The position numbers and the translations under genes were made by a program. Source: Rubinisphaera margarita (GTDB lineage Bacteria > Planctomycetota > Planctomycetia > Planctomycetales > Planctomycetaceae). From it: DNA of 64,000 bases. The notes beneath the pieces were generated by a model. It was not told the DNA's origin. It saw only the letters and a program-made list of their open reading frames with translations, and did not search any database. The stretch lies in NCBI RefSeq assembly GCF_022267515.1, contig NZ_JAKFGB010000013.1, positions 48,044 through 112,043 on the forward strand, in the 5' to 3' direction. Shown one piece after another: positions 1 through 9,517 of the stretch (position 1 is its first letter; every line of letters begins with the position of its first letter).

Positions 1-455
1 TGATTCGGGTTTACATCCGCATAGGCTTCTTCCGCGTAGTTCTTGACCAGCGAGACCCGGTGCTTCTGCAGATCTTTCTCGACCAGAACGAGGACGTCTT
101 CGACCAGATGCGAAAGGCAATGCATCTCCCGGGCATCCGCCCGATGCCGTGCGTAGGACAGCATTCCGGTCGTGATTTTGGCCGCGCGCTGACCGGCCGC
201 CAGAATCTTGTCGAAGGCCTTGTCGCGAGTCGCGTCGTCGCGATGCCGCAGCCCCATTTTGGCGTAGTTGATAACCGTCGTCAGGATGTTGTTGAACTCG
301 TGCGTGATCGAAGAGGCCAGCACACCAACAGTGCTCATCTTCTCCAGTTGCAACATCAGCTTCTGCATTTCAGCGAGCTGATTCTCGAGTGCAGCGACCC
401 GTTCCGGAGTGTTCTGGGAAGGCTCATCAGAAACAGATTGATTCGGGGCGTACAT
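1..455 (-). CDS. Sensor histidine kinase, 5' part (runs off the left edge)
   Basis: The reading frame starts at ATG 455 and stays open to the left edge, giving 151 residues of the N-terminal half. A short helical, coiled-coil-like segment (about residues 18-40) leads into a dimerisation/phosphoacceptor region with the H-box SSITHEFNNILTTVINYAKM (about 48-67); the histidine of HEFNN is the expected autophosphorylation site. This pattern is typical of HisKA-type kinases acting in two-component signalling. No transmembrane segment or sensory domain precedes the H-box, so the kinase is probably cytoplasmic. The ATP-binding HATPase domain must lie outside the window. An AAGGA-like site lies about 15 bases upstream. 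Partner and signal cannot be told from here. Confidence 0.85.
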   Translation of the reverse strand, partial: MYAPNQSVSDEPSQNTPERVAALENQLAEMQKLMLQLEKMSTVGVLASSITHEFNNILTTVINYAKMGLRHRDDATRDKAFDKILAAGQRAAKITTGMLSYARHRADAREMHCLSHLVEDVLVLVEKDLQKHRVSLVKNYAEEAYADVNPN

Positions 456-828
456 GGCGGCTGTCGATTCCTTTCTCTGCGCGGAGGAATCTTTCTGACA
501 ATTGCCGGGCTGGCAATCAGTCTTCGCCTGTGGGTGCTCTCCAGCAGCCAGAGCAGGCGCGCGAACTCCGCTGTTCTCGAAGATCGGCAGGGGCCCGCCA
601 AAAACTTGTGGGAAGGCGCCCCGGTTTGAAAGTCACTCGTGAGAACGTGTCTGCTGCCCCGGTTAGGATTTCCCCGGAGGATGGGTAAACCAGAGAAACC
701 GACATTCTCCGCAATTGAAAATTGTTCGCCACGTGGACAAGATGGAGCCTGCTGATGAGCGGCTCACTCCGTTCTCGTCTTCCGAAGTTCGCCAGCGATG
801 CTCCAATCGAATTCCCACGGAGAGAACG
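456..828. other. Divergent intergenic region
   Basis: This gap separates the divergently transcribed kinase and PH-like protein genes and must hold both promoters. A small hairpin (ATTGCC/GGCAAT, about 500-516) is visible. No convincing gene, promoter hexamer pair or RNA was recognised. Confidence 0.4.
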
Positions 829-1767
829 ATGACTGTGGCCCGTTCCGATGATTTATTCACGCCCCTCCCGGTCAAACCGACCGCTGAAGAACGGCTCGCT
901 GAACTGAATCTCTCGCTGTCTCCCGAGATCGATTACGACATTGAATCGATGTTCCCGAAGACCGACGGCTGGGGCTGGAAAACCGAGATAAAACGGAAGG
1001 TCAAGCTGATCCAGCAGATCGAACCGGAACTGCGAGACTGTCTGCACGAGGGAGAACGCGTTCTCTATGTCGCCAAGGGAGTCCGCTACTCGTTTATGGA
1101 GTTCTATTTCATGGGACTCTGGGCTTCGATGATCAATCACACGCAGTTCGTGCTGACGAATCTCCGACTGGTGATGATTCACTGCAACTCGCGCGGGAAA
1201 GCCAAACGAACCTTCTGGATGCTGTATTACAGCCAGATCGAGAAGTTCAAGGGAACCTGGAACGGGATGCTGAACCTGAAACTCAAGGACGGGAAAAAGC
1301 TGTCCTTTTCCGGGTTCTCAAAATCCGATCGCAAAGAAATGCCGGCCATCTTTCAGAAGGCGCTCGATCGCTATCGGGCTTCCGGGTTCAATCCTGCGTC
1401 CTCGCAGTCGCTGGAGAACCTTTGTTCGTACTGCAAAGATCAGGTACCGGTGCAAACTCATACCTGTGACAACTGCGGAGCGACCTATTGGACTCCGTTT
1501 CAACTGGCCTGGCGAAGTTTTATTTTCCCGTCCTGGGGCGACTTTCTGATGGGACACACCTCGATAGCTGTTCTGGAGATGTTCGGCGGGATCATCACGT
1601 GGACCACCTTGCTGATCGGCATCAAACGGTGGGCGGAGACCGGCAATACCCTGCCGCTCGTGCTCACGTTCATCGCGTTCGTGATCGCGCATGGCGTTGA
1701 TGCGATTATTACCGTTCGCATCGCGAAGAAAGGCCTGCATCCGAAAAATCTGCCGGAGCCGGCCTGA
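829..1767 (+). CDS. PH-like domain / zinc-ribbon membrane protein, function unknown
   Basis: A 312-residue protein started at ATG 829, preceded by GGAGAG at 5 bases; an in-frame upstream start at 715 is less likely because it lacks such a site. The first part (about residues 60-185) resembles a bacterial PH-like fold, with 'GERVLYVAKG' and 'TNLRLVMIH' patterns of the kind found in YdbS/short-PH proteins. A four-cysteine zinc ribbon follows (C199, C202, C213, C216), then two hydrophobic segments near the C-terminus (about 235-260 and 270-300) that should anchor it in a membrane. It may be a membrane-surface scaffold or sensor; the family was not identified. It stands alone, convergent with the TPR lipoprotein. 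Confidence 0.75.
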   Translation: MTVARSDDLFTPLPVKPTAEERLAELNLSLSPEIDYDIESMFPKTDGWGWKTEIKRKVKLIQQIEPELRDCLHEGERVLYVAKGVRYSFMEFYFMGLWASMINHTQFVLTNLRLVMIHCNSRGKAKRTFWMLYYSQIEKFKGTWNGMLNLKLKDGKKLSFSGFSKSDRKEMPAIFQKALDRYRASGFNPASSQSLENLCSYCKDQVPVQTHTCDNCGATYWTPFQLAWRSFIFPSWGDFLMGHTSIAVLEMFGGIITWTTLLIGIKRWAETGNTLPLVLTFIAFVIAHGVDAIITVRIAKKGLHPKNLPEPA

Positions 1768-1772
1768 CCAAC

Positions 1773-1805
1773 AAAAAAGTGTGATGCCCGCGGAGGACAT
1801 CACAC
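1773..1805 (-). terminator. Rho-independent terminator of the TPR lipoprotein gene
   Basis: A perfect 8-bp stem (GTGTGATG 1779-1786 with CATCACAC 1798-1805) is followed, read on the minus strand, by a run of T (plus-strand A-run 1773-1778). It sits 30 bases beyond the lipoprotein stop codon and probably also serves the convergent plus-strand gene. Confidence 0.8.
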
Positions 1806-1835
1806 CTGGAATCTATCAGATTCGATTCGTTGACT

Positions 1836-3035
1836 TTAGAACGCCTGAACTTCCGGCAGTGCCTGCGACATCTGCGGCTGCCAACCGAAACTCGGAGACG
1901 CTGAGAAGTTCCCCTGAGCCTGGAAGTCATGCTGAGGCATCATCCCGTCGAACGGTGAAGCCACCTGCGGAGCAGACATCGTGGTCTGCGGGGCCATCAT
2001 CGCCTGGGGTGCCATCATCATCTGCTGATTCTGAGCGGTCCAGTCGAAAGTTGGCGGTGCGGCGACCTGATACTGCGGGTTCATTCCGGGCGTATTGTAG
2101 GGCATTCCGTAGCCGACTTGCGGAGCGGGCATCGGAGGAGCCCAGGCGGTTGTTGTCTGGGGATAGCCATTCATCTGCGGATAGCTGGCCATGTGCGGCT
2201 GAGCGGTCATCTGAGGATAACTCGCCATGCCTGGATCCATCGGCATCATCGGGGCGGCTGCCATCTGCGGAGCACCACCCATCATCGGAGCGTTCCAGGC
2301 GGCAATCTGAGCACCCTGCGTTTCCCAGGGGGCGGCTCCGGCGGGAACGCCAGCCATCCGCGTGGGAGCCTGCTGGTTCTTCAGGTTCGGATATCGTTCT
2401 TCAAGACCGGCGAGGCGCGACTGGACCTGATACCGACTCGGATCGGAAATCACGGCTCGTTCATACATGGCCATCGCTTCCTGCGGACGGCCCTGAGCTT
2501 CGTAGACCTGGCCCAGCTGAGCGATAGCGTGATCGTGCCGTGGATTGATTCGCAGAGCCTGCATCAGAGAGCCTTCCGCGGCCTGATAGTTGCCATTCTT
2601 CTGCTGCAACCAGGCCATTTCAACCTGAGCTTCCGCCGAATAGGGCTGAGCTCCGGCCCATGTGGTCAGCATCTGTTCGGCTTCTCCGACACGGCCCTGT
2701 TCGACCATCATCGCCGCCAGACCGTGATACGACGGCTGGTGGGAGGGATCGATACTGATGGCCTGACGGTAGATTTGTTCGGCCTGCATGTATTCGCCCC
2801 GCTTGGCGTTCGCAGCCGCGAGGTTATACAGATAGTGCGGGTTGGTCGGGTCTTCGACGACCGCCTTGTGAAATTCACGAGCGGCCATTGTGTAGTTACC
2901 ACGCTGGTAATAGGCTTGGCCCGACTCATTCATTACAAACCCGGTCATTCTCGTGCAGCCGCACAGGCTGAAGAGAGCAGCCGTCGAGAGGACGGTACCG
3001 GCAATGAGTCCAAGACGATTAAGGCAGGAGATCAT
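1836..3035 (-). CDS. TPR-repeat lipoprotein
   Basis: A 399-residue exported protein. The N-terminus has a hydrophobic signal and a lipobox-like LCGC with the acylated cysteine at C27. Residues about 37-205 form at least four tetratricopeptide repeats (for example GQAYYQRGNYTMAAREFHKA and NLAAANAKRGEYMQAEQIYR), a protein-interaction solenoid. The C-terminal half is low complexity, rich in Met, Pro, Gln and Ala, with recurring 'MAAAPMM' and 'MASYPQM' type units. It should sit on the periplasmic face of a membrane as an assembly factor or scaffold; no partner is evident. Stand-alone gene with its own terminator. The TPR and lipoprotein calls are firm, the function is not known. Confidence 0.85.
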   Translation of the reverse strand: MISCLNRLGLIAGTVLSTAALFSLCGCTRMTGFVMNESGQAYYQRGNYTMAAREFHKAVVEDPTNPHYLYNLAAANAKRGEYMQAEQIYRQAISIDPSHQPSYHGLAAMMVEQGRVGEAEQMLTTWAGAQPYSAEAQVEMAWLQQKNGNYQAAEGSLMQALRINPRHDHAIAQLGQVYEAQGRPQEAMAMYERAVISDPSRYQVQSRLAGLEERYPNLKNQQAPTRMAGVPAGAAPWETQGAQIAAWNAPMMGGAPQMAAAPMMPMDPGMASYPQMTAQPHMASYPQMNGYPQTTTAWAPPMPAPQVGYGMPYNTPGMNPQYQVAAPPTFDWTAQNQQMMMAPQAMMAPQTTMSAPQVASPFDGMMPQHDFQAQGNFSASPSFGWQPQMSQALPEVQAF

Positions 3036-3444
3036 GGAGGAACCTCACTTCGATCGACCCGGGATCCGGGCCTGTCGAGTCGCTGGAGATGACTGCTGAG
3101 GAACAGCCAAGGGGAAATGATTGAAAGGAGGAGGGTGCGGCGGAGTGGAATGGTGCCGCGACTTGATTTCAACAAAAAATAGCGATCCCCAATTTTTCCC
3201 TCAAGATGAATGCGAATTCGGCCGAAAAGCTCCGGAAGCTGGTAAAGTTTGCAATCCCGGTCGCCGGCGTGCATGGGAATGGGTGTTATTTCCCGACGGT
3301 TTCTGCTACGCTCGTCGTTTCGAACCGTTCCATACGGTCTGGATCCGTGCGCCGTCACGGTGATTCATATGACAATATTCGCTTTGTCTTTACCGACGAA
3401 GTCCCCCGAAACATTCAGGAAAAAACTGAGAGGAGGTGAATTGC
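3036..3444. other. Divergent intergenic region upstream of the TPR lipoprotein and rpsU
   Basis: It must contain the promoters of both genes. Short open frames here on both strands lack codon character or a recognisable family. No RNA gene was recognised. Confidence 0.4.
3431..3437 (+). promoter_or_regulatory. Shine-Dalgarno site that fixes the rpsU start
   Basis: AGGAGGT lies 7 bases before GTG 3445. A second in-frame GTG at 3436 overlaps the site itself and so cannot be the start. Confidence 0.85.
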
Positions 3445-3636
3445 GTGGTTAAATTGCGTCTCCGCGAAGGAGAAAATGTCAACGACGCCGTCAAGCGTTT
3501 CCGGAAGCTGGTTGAACACAGCGGAATTAAGAAGGAAATGCGTCGCCGGGAATACTACGAGAAGCCCAGCGAAACCAAGCGACGTGCACGTCGTCGGGCA
3601 GAACGCCGCGAGCAAATTAACCGACGCGCACGCTAG
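3445..3636 (+). CDS. rpsU: Small ribosomal subunit protein bS21
   Basis: A 63-residue, very basic protein beginning (M)VKLRLREGENVNDAVKRF and ending in an Arg-rich tail (RRARRRAERREQ), the standard pattern and length of bS21. It binds the 30S platform near the anti-Shine-Dalgarno region and assists translation initiation. The start is GTG 3445, set by a strong AGGAGGT. It is monocistronic here, with a good terminator about 100 bases downstream. Confidence 0.97.
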   Translation: MVKLRLREGENVNDAVKRFRKLVEHSGIKKEMRRREYYEKPSETKRRARRRAERREQINRRAR

Positions 3637-3731
3637 TTCGCGACTGATTCGATAACTCATCGAATTGCGAACCAGCTCACACTCTCAGAGTGAGGAATCG
3701 ACCCCCTGGGTTCATTCCTGCGGAAGGAACG

Positions 3732-3766
3732 AAAAAGGCGCTGACTGAACAGTCAGTGCCTTTTTT
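3732..3766 (+). terminator. Rho-independent terminator downstream of rpsU
   Basis: An 11-bp stem with one G-T pair (GGCGCTGACTG 3737-3747 with CAGTCAGTGCC 3750-3760) and a two-base loop is followed by TTTTTT. Confidence 0.85.
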
Positions 3767-3858
3767 ATGCGCCCGCTGAACCTGCTGAGCAGCTGGCTTC
3801 ACAGGGGAAACCATTCCGTCCGTCCAGAACGCGGAGTTCGAGCGGTCCGCTTTAATAG

Positions 3859-3891
3859 AAAAAGCACGCCCCGGATTAAGGCGTGCTTTTT
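3859..3891. terminator. Bidirectional terminator between rpsU and the DUF1559 gene
   Basis: A perfect 12-bp inverted repeat, AAAAAGCACGCC (3859-3870) with GGCGTGCTTTTT (3880-3891), carries A- and T-runs at its ends and so works in both directions. It most likely ends the minus-strand DUF1559 transcript. Confidence 0.85.
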
Positions 3892-3968
3892 GAGTTCTAC
3901 GAGCGTTGAAGGGCCGGCAAAGAACAGTTTACGTCACTGAAGGCCGCTCCTCTTACGCGGAACCTGAT

Positions 3969-5021
3969 CTAGAAATCCTGGATCTGCTCGTTCCCGTTGC
4001 GGGTGGCCAGATTGCCAAAGATTGTGCGATCAATTGATTTCGAGATGTCGCGGGTTGAGCCGTCGCACATCGAGAAGACCACGATCCCGTCGTGCCAGCT
4101 GCCGAAGGTGAAGATCGGGCTGAGATAATTGGAATCATCATAATCGGCCAGCAGATCGTCGATCTGCCGAGTGGAATCATTCTGGTGGGGTACGGCACTA
4201 CAGCAGGAAGCTCCATCACCCCAAAAACCGAACAGAGAATCGCCCACCATCAGCGTCGTTGTCATTCCATCCGAGATGTCCCGGTCGGTGACAGCACTGT
4301 TCCGGAAGAGAACGCCATTGTTGATTGATCCGCCGCTGGAACTTCCAGGAGCAGGCGTCCGGCCGGCCACGCCGCGATAAGACGAGAAGCCGAAACCTTC
4401 CGGTCGCGTATTCGGGAGCACGGCACTCGGGCAGATGAAGGAATCCATCTGAATCCGCACGGCCGTCTGGTTCTTCTGATTCCAGTTCAGGGCGGAGTCA
4501 AACTTCAGCTGACGAGTTTCCGCACCGGCGGCCACTTCCGCATCCAGTTCAGGCAGCATTAACGCCATCCACGACCAGAGGTTGTCGTACCACCAGTGAT
4601 CAACGGTGTACTGCGGGTTGGACTCCAGATTGAAAACAATCGGATTGGCCTGGAAGTTGAGCGGATACTTTGTATTGAGCGTGAGTTCGAACGCGACGTA
4701 ATTGATGTTCGTCCCGTCGATGAATCCGTCGCCGTCGACGTCTTCATTGACATCCTGGATTCCGTTGCTGTTCACATCGCCCGGTTCCGGTCGGATGTAC
4801 CCTGACGGGAAGCACTTGTGTGAATCGAGATAGTTGTGTGCGGCCAGCACAATCTGGTGCAGGTTGTTGCGGCAAGCGGTGCGGCGAGCGGCTTCGCGGG
4901 CACGCTGGACGGCCGGCAGCAGCAGGGCGACCAGAACGCCGATAATGGCGATCACAACGAGCAGTTCAACAAGCGTGAAGCCGCGTCGTTTGGTAATAGT
5001 TGGGGCGTGCAGCGGCACCAT
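3969..5021 (-). CDS. DUF1559 protein with type IV prepilin leader
   Basis: A 350-residue protein of the large planctomycete DUF1559 family. The leader is a type III signal: KRRG14/FTLVE with glutamate at +5 of the mature protein, followed by a hydrophobic helix (to about residue 38) and the usual RAREAARRTACRNNLHQI helix. The C-terminal 'WHDGIVVFSMCDGS' is the family's histidine/DG signature. Start ATG 5021 has GGAG 7 bases upstream, so an in-frame start at 5069 was rejected. Residues about 78-101 contain two Asp/Asn-rich loops (DVNSNGIQDVNED and DVDGDGFIDG) of the dockerin/EF-hand calcium-binding type, not universal in the family. It is probably processed by a prepilin peptidase and exposed on the cell envelope; its biochemical role is unknown. 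Confidence 0.9.
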   Translation of the reverse strand: MVPLHAPTITKRRGFTLVELLVVIAIIGVLVALLLPAVQRAREAARRTACRNNLHQIVLAAHNYLDSHKCFPSGYIRPEPGDVNSNGIQDVNEDVDGDGFIDGTNINYVAFELTLNTKYPLNFQANPIVFNLESNPQYTVDHWWYDNLWSWMALMLPELDAEVAAGAETRQLKFDSALNWNQKNQTAVRIQMDSFICPSAVLPNTRPEGFGFSSYRGVAGRTPAPGSSSGGSINNGVLFRNSAVTDRDISDGMTTTLMVGDSLFGFWGDGASCCSAVPHQNDSTRQIDDLLADYDDSNYLSPIFTFGSWHDGIVVFSMCDGSTRDISKSIDRTIFGNLATRNGNEQIQDF

Positions 5022-5471
5022 AAGATATCTCCATGGAGGGTCCACAGGCCCCGCTAAAACAAGGCTCATGAACTGCGTACGATAGGGTCTCGAGACTGAT
5101 TTACATTATCAGGAGCGGTCGACGAATGCAAATTGCCCAATGGATGATCGGAGAAATCTGAACACCTTGCCGAAACGGACCGGTCCTCTCTTAAACGTCT
5201 ACTGATCCGAAATTCTACAACGCCTTTCGCCGAATCGAGCCGCCTGCTCATGATCTCTCGCCTTCTCTTGAGAGATTCTCCGGCAGTGCCGGGAAAATGC
5301 GGAGGATGCCGCGTGTATTTTCGGAAAATTCGGCCCAACTTGCCCGGCTTTCTGCAGTTTCCCCCTTCGAAAGACGATGTAGACAAAAACAGGTGCCATC
5401 GATGAGCCACGATTGAACGACAGCAGGCCGGTTTTCTTCTGGAAAGGTATTCCTGGTCCGGAGACCCCGCG
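5022..5471. other. Divergent intergenic region
   Basis: It lies between the DUF1559 gene (minus) and the small ORF before mreB (plus). Open frames here look accidental. No motif was recognised. Confidence 0.4.
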
Positions 5472-5813
5472 ATGAGTCACGTCGGCTTCAATTCACTCAA
5501 TCCCGCTATCCTGGCCAGCTCGGTCAGTGGAGGGCAGCAGGTCCGTTCTGGTCGCAACGAAGCGGCGCAGGCCAGTTCTGGACAGGATTTTCGCAGCACC
5601 ATCGAAGCACTGAACAGTCGTCAGTCGGGCGATGTCAGTGAAGCCTCGCTGGAGTCCGACCGCGATGCCGATGGCCGCGAAGCGTTAGGCGGAGAAGACG
5701 AATCGACCGATCAGCACGAAGCGGCTTTGAAGAACCTGGAACGACTGCATGATTCGCGGCGTTGTCCCGACGCTGAACAGATCTGCGGCAACATTCTTGA
5801 TCTCGATGGGTAA
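5472..5813 (+). CDS. Small hydrophilic protein upstream of mreB, unknown
   Basis: A 113-residue protein starting at ATG 5472 with CGGAGA 7 bases upstream. Codon use matches the neighbours. There is no signal peptide or membrane segment; the centre is acidic and polar (SEASLESDRDADGREALG) and the C-terminus ends in LDLDG. Small planctomycete proteins with a DRDADGR motif and an (I/L)DL-type end exist, and this may be one (from memory). It lies 177 bases before mreB in the same direction and could share its transcript. No function can be assigned. Confidence 0.55.
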   Translation: MSHVGFNSLNPAILASSVSGGQQVRSGRNEAAQASSGQDFRSTIEALNSRQSGDVSEASLESDRDADGREALGGEDESTDQHEAALKNLERLHDSRRCPDAEQICGNILDLDG

Positions 5814-5990
5814 CAGATTCGCACCAATACCGGTGGCTTCCTGCTTAACGTCGAGCGAAACTCCTTGCAGATTCTCAGGTTCTGCGGATCCCTGCGTCCC
5901 CGGGCGAGAAGTCGATCTTGCTGCAAAGAGCCCATCACGAGTACAGTCCGGCCGATTTCGCAGGAAGCGTTTTTCTATATCGGCCAGGAC

Positions 5991-7040
<1,050 letters not shown>

Positions 7041-7071
7041 GTCGCTGTTGCTCTCTGGAACGTTCGAGGCC

Positions 7072-8055
7072 ATGAATTATCGCAATCAGACACGAGCGAC
7101 TCTGGTGCTCATTGGCTGGATGATTCTCGGCTGCGCGGCCGCAGCTCTGCCGGAGAGCTCACGGGTTCAATTGCGAATGAAGCTGCGCGATCTGTCCGCG
7201 CCAATCGTTAACCGAATACCGGAAATCCAATGGCCGTCCAGCATAGGACGCGTTCTTGTATCGACCTCAACTGAGGCCAGGTCGGTTGAAGAAGGTGCAA
7301 CGTTCGATGCTTCCGCGACTGAGGAGATCTCCCGGCTCGAACGGAAGTTGATCGCCATGCAGGCAGCCTTACAAGCTGGAGAACACTCCTTGCCGGCTGA
7401 GGCTTCCGAGCGACTGTTTCGACCACGTCTCGTAGCCGCCCGGAGGCTTTCGGGTGAGATGGAACAGCAGTGGAGAAGCGGAAAATGGCTCGACGCTGGT
7501 GAGAACCGGCAACTTCAGGAACGGGACTGGATTCTGAAATCGGAAGACTCGCTGATCGACCTCGGAGCCGATCACGAGGTTCGCCCCGATGACCTGGTGC
7601 TGGCCGGCCGCGTGATTGTCGGTCAGATTGAGCAGGTCGGGCGCTGGAGCAGTTCCTTCCGCGAAGTCAACGATCCGGAGTTCCGCTGCCCCGTAGCGGT
7701 AATGAAACTCGATGGCGAAGTCTGGCGGAACGTGGGCATCGGAAGTCTGCACGGGACTGGTGCCGAGTATTGCGATCTCAAATATGTCGAGAACACCGCG
7801 CCCGTCGCGGCTGGTGACTACATCGTCCTGCACGACCGCGAATCGAGTTGGGACCAGCCCCTCGTGCTCGGAAAGATTGCCGCGGCGAAAGTAAAGGGAA
7901 ACAGCCCGTTCTGGGAGATCGAGGTGGATCCCGCCGCTCGGCTCGAAACGGTTCGCGATGTCTTTGTCCTCTCCGAACAGGTTTCTCCGGCTCGCCTCGC
8001 CACAGCGGATTCAGCGGGTGACGCGGGCAGTCCGCAAGGGAAGGGGGGACCATGA
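7072..8055 (+). CDS. mreC: Rod-shape-determining protein MreC
   Basis: A 327-residue protein with one N-terminal membrane helix (about residues 8-26), a periplasmic helical segment rich in Glu/Arg (about 75-130) and a beta-rich C-terminal domain ending 'DPAARLETVRDVFVL', as in MreC. MreC links the MreB filaments to periplasmic cell-wall enzymes. ATG 7072 (preceded by CGAGG) is preferred; an in-frame GTG at 7027 would overlap mreB by 14 bases and cannot be excluded. The sequence is divergent, so the call rests partly on position between mreB and mreD. Confidence 0.82.
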   Translation: MNYRNQTRATLVLIGWMILGCAAAALPESSRVQLRMKLRDLSAPIVNRIPEIQWPSSIGRVLVSTSTEARSVEEGATFDASATEEISRLERKLIAMQAALQAGEHSLPAEASERLFRPRLVAARRLSGEMEQQWRSGKWLDAGENRQLQERDWILKSEDSLIDLGADHEVRPDDLVLAGRVIVGQIEQVGRWSSSFREVNDPEFRCPVAVMKLDGEVWRNVGIGSLHGTGAEYCDLKYVENTAPVAAGDYIVLHDRESSWDQPLVLGKIAAAKVKGNSPFWEIEVDPAARLETVRDVFVLSEQVSPARLATADSAGDAGSPQGKGGP

Positions 8056-8585
8056 AACGGACCCTGCAGATTCTGATTCATCTGGCGATCGTCTTGCCAG
8101 TAATGGCAGTCGCAGCCGTTGTCGAGATCCGCGGAGAATCAGTCGGCTTACTTCAGAACATTCTGTTGCCCTTGCTGGCGACGGGAATTTGCCTGCAACA
8201 GCCCTCAGGGGTCATCGCGGCCGTGTTCGTCGGCATCGGTCTGGTCGGCGAAGCCTGTGGTTCGCTTCCAATCGGAACAAGTGCCGTCTCCAGCGCAATG
8301 GGCGGCCTGATCTGCCTGAATGTCCTGCGAGAACAGCGAATCCCGTGGATCTGGCGGGGAACCCTGAATGTTTTTTGCGTTTGCGGCGTGCAGGTTCTGA
8401 TCGGCGAACTGGCGACCGCGATTCGCTCCAGCGGGGGCAAGGCCATCGTGCCGGCGTTTCAGCACGCCATTCAACTTGCCGCGATCGCCGCCGGACTCTG
8501 GTTGCTGGTCACGATTCTGGTCGCGGGCGTATCAGCGGCCTTGTCGTTCCCGATGAACCGCCGGACGGAAATCGAACTCCGATAG
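8052..8585 (+). CDS. mreD: Rod-shape-determining protein MreD (probable)
   Basis: A 177-residue, highly hydrophobic protein with about five transmembrane helices, overlapping the mreC stop by an ATGA junction, so translation is coupled. Length, topology and position match MreD, the third membrane component of the elongation complex. Sequence motifs alone would not prove it. A hairpin terminator lies 28 bases after the stop. Confidence 0.75.
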   Translation: MKRTLQILIHLAIVLPVMAVAAVVEIRGESVGLLQNILLPLLATGICLQQPSGVIAAVFVGIGLVGEACGSLPIGTSAVSSAMGGLICLNVLREQRIPWIWRGTLNVFCVCGVQVLIGELATAIRSSGGKAIVPAFQHAIQLAAIAAGLWLLVTILVAGVSAALSFPMNRRTEIELR

Positions 8586-8613
8586 CTCGCGCCCAGTGCA
8601 GATTCCAAAGAAG

Positions 8614-8641
8614 AAAGGCCACGGAAGAATCCGTGGCCTTT
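8614..8641. terminator. Bidirectional terminator between mreD and the pilin-like gene
   Basis: A perfect 12-bp inverted repeat AAAGGCCACGGA/TCCGTGGCCTTT with a 4-base loop lies between two convergent genes. The T-tracts are short but present on both strands. Confidence 0.75.
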
Positions 8642-8663
8642 GCTGTTCTGAAGTCAGAGAGGA

Positions 8664-8993
8664 CTAATTCCTCTTCGGACCTTCGTTAACCGGGACATCG
8701 CAGGCGATGTCGCACTGGTCGTTATCGCAGTCATCGGTTTCGTCCTGGAAGGCGGAACCGCGAGTGTAAGCAGCGAAACCACCACCGAAGTCTTTTGACT
8801 TGGAGAAACCAGTGTACCAGTAGGACTGATTCAGGCTGCCGATCGCATCCCCAACATCGTTGAGTTCGGCGACAACAGCGTGCTGAATGGAGCTCAGCCC
8901 CACAATCAGACCGATCACGAGCAGTGTCGCGATCAGCACGAGTTCAGCCGAGACGATGAAGCCGGCTTCGTCTTTCAGCAGTGCGTTAAACAT
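8664..8993 (-). CDS. Pilin-like small membrane protein, copy 1
   Basis: A 109-residue protein beginning MFNALLKDEAGFIVSAELVL, followed by a single strongly hydrophobic helix (about residues 12-34). The DEAG-F...E pattern resembles the prepilin leaders of Flp/TadE-type pilins, but the glutamate is at +6 rather than +5 if cleavage follows the glycine. The mature part ends in a conserved acidic, Cys-rich tail (DDCDNDQCDIACDVP). ATG 8993 is set by AAGGAA 7 bases upstream. A near-identical paralogue lies about 520 bases upstream; the first 52 residues differ only at a few positions. It is probably an envelope or fimbrial subunit; no assembly genes are adjacent. Confidence 0.8.
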   Translation of the reverse strand: MFNALLKDEAGFIVSAELVLIATLLVIGLIVGLSSIQHAVVAELNDVGDAIGSLNQSYWYTGFSKSKDFGGGFAAYTRGSAFQDETDDCDNDQCDIACDVPVNEGPKRN

Positions 8994-9517
8994 TGAGAAT
9001 TCCTTGCGTGAGATTGTTGGAACGTGCAATAACTTTCGGACCCGCCGCCGGCCAAAGCGGCTCGCAGACAGATTCACTTCACGAATTGATCGTTTTCGGG
9101 CTCGTGAAAACGGAGGTTTCGAAAGTGCGTATGAATACGAAAGAGTCCAACGAGAATCTGTCGGCCAAAACAGAATCTCCTTCGACTGCTGCAGCTCTCG
9201 GTACCGTGCGACAAGGGCGGCTCCATCCCAGAGTCGACTGATGCCGAGAATCACCTGCGAATGTTGCACAAATTCAACATTTCGGCAAGTCCGCTCATCC
9301 TATCAGAGGAACCAGACTGATTAACAAGCAGAATCTCCCCATTTTACGCATTTTTCTCAGAACGTCTCGGATCGGGAATCATCCTCATTGACCGAAAACC
9401 CGGCCGGTTCAGCGTGGGAACTCGCATTCGCTCCACTTCGTCGAGGCGAAAAAATAGCCAGGGTCATGAAACTGCTTCAAGACCCTGGCCGATTCAAGTC
9501 AGGAGAACCTGATCAAA
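8994..9517. other. Intergenic region between the two pilin-like genes
   Basis: It contains the terminator of copy 2 (9447-9489) and the upstream region of copy 1, which is AT-rich around 9320-9360. No other gene was recognised. Confidence 0.5.
9447..9489 (-). terminator. Terminator of pilin-like copy 2
   Basis: A 9-bp stem, GCCAGGGTC (9457-9465) with GACCCTGGC (9481-9489), is followed on the minus strand by a T-rich run (plus-strand A-run 9449-9454). Each pilin copy thus has its own transcript end. Confidence 0.8.

Noticed and set aside
3032..3358. 108-codon minus-strand open frame upstream of rpsU
   Set aside because: Arg-rich, overlaps the start of the TPR lipoprotein, and has no family or ribosome site.
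3637..3731. Possible tRNA or small RNA after rpsU
   Set aside because: The hairpin-like CTCACACTCTCAGAGTGAG does not build into a cloverleaf and has no anticodon arm.
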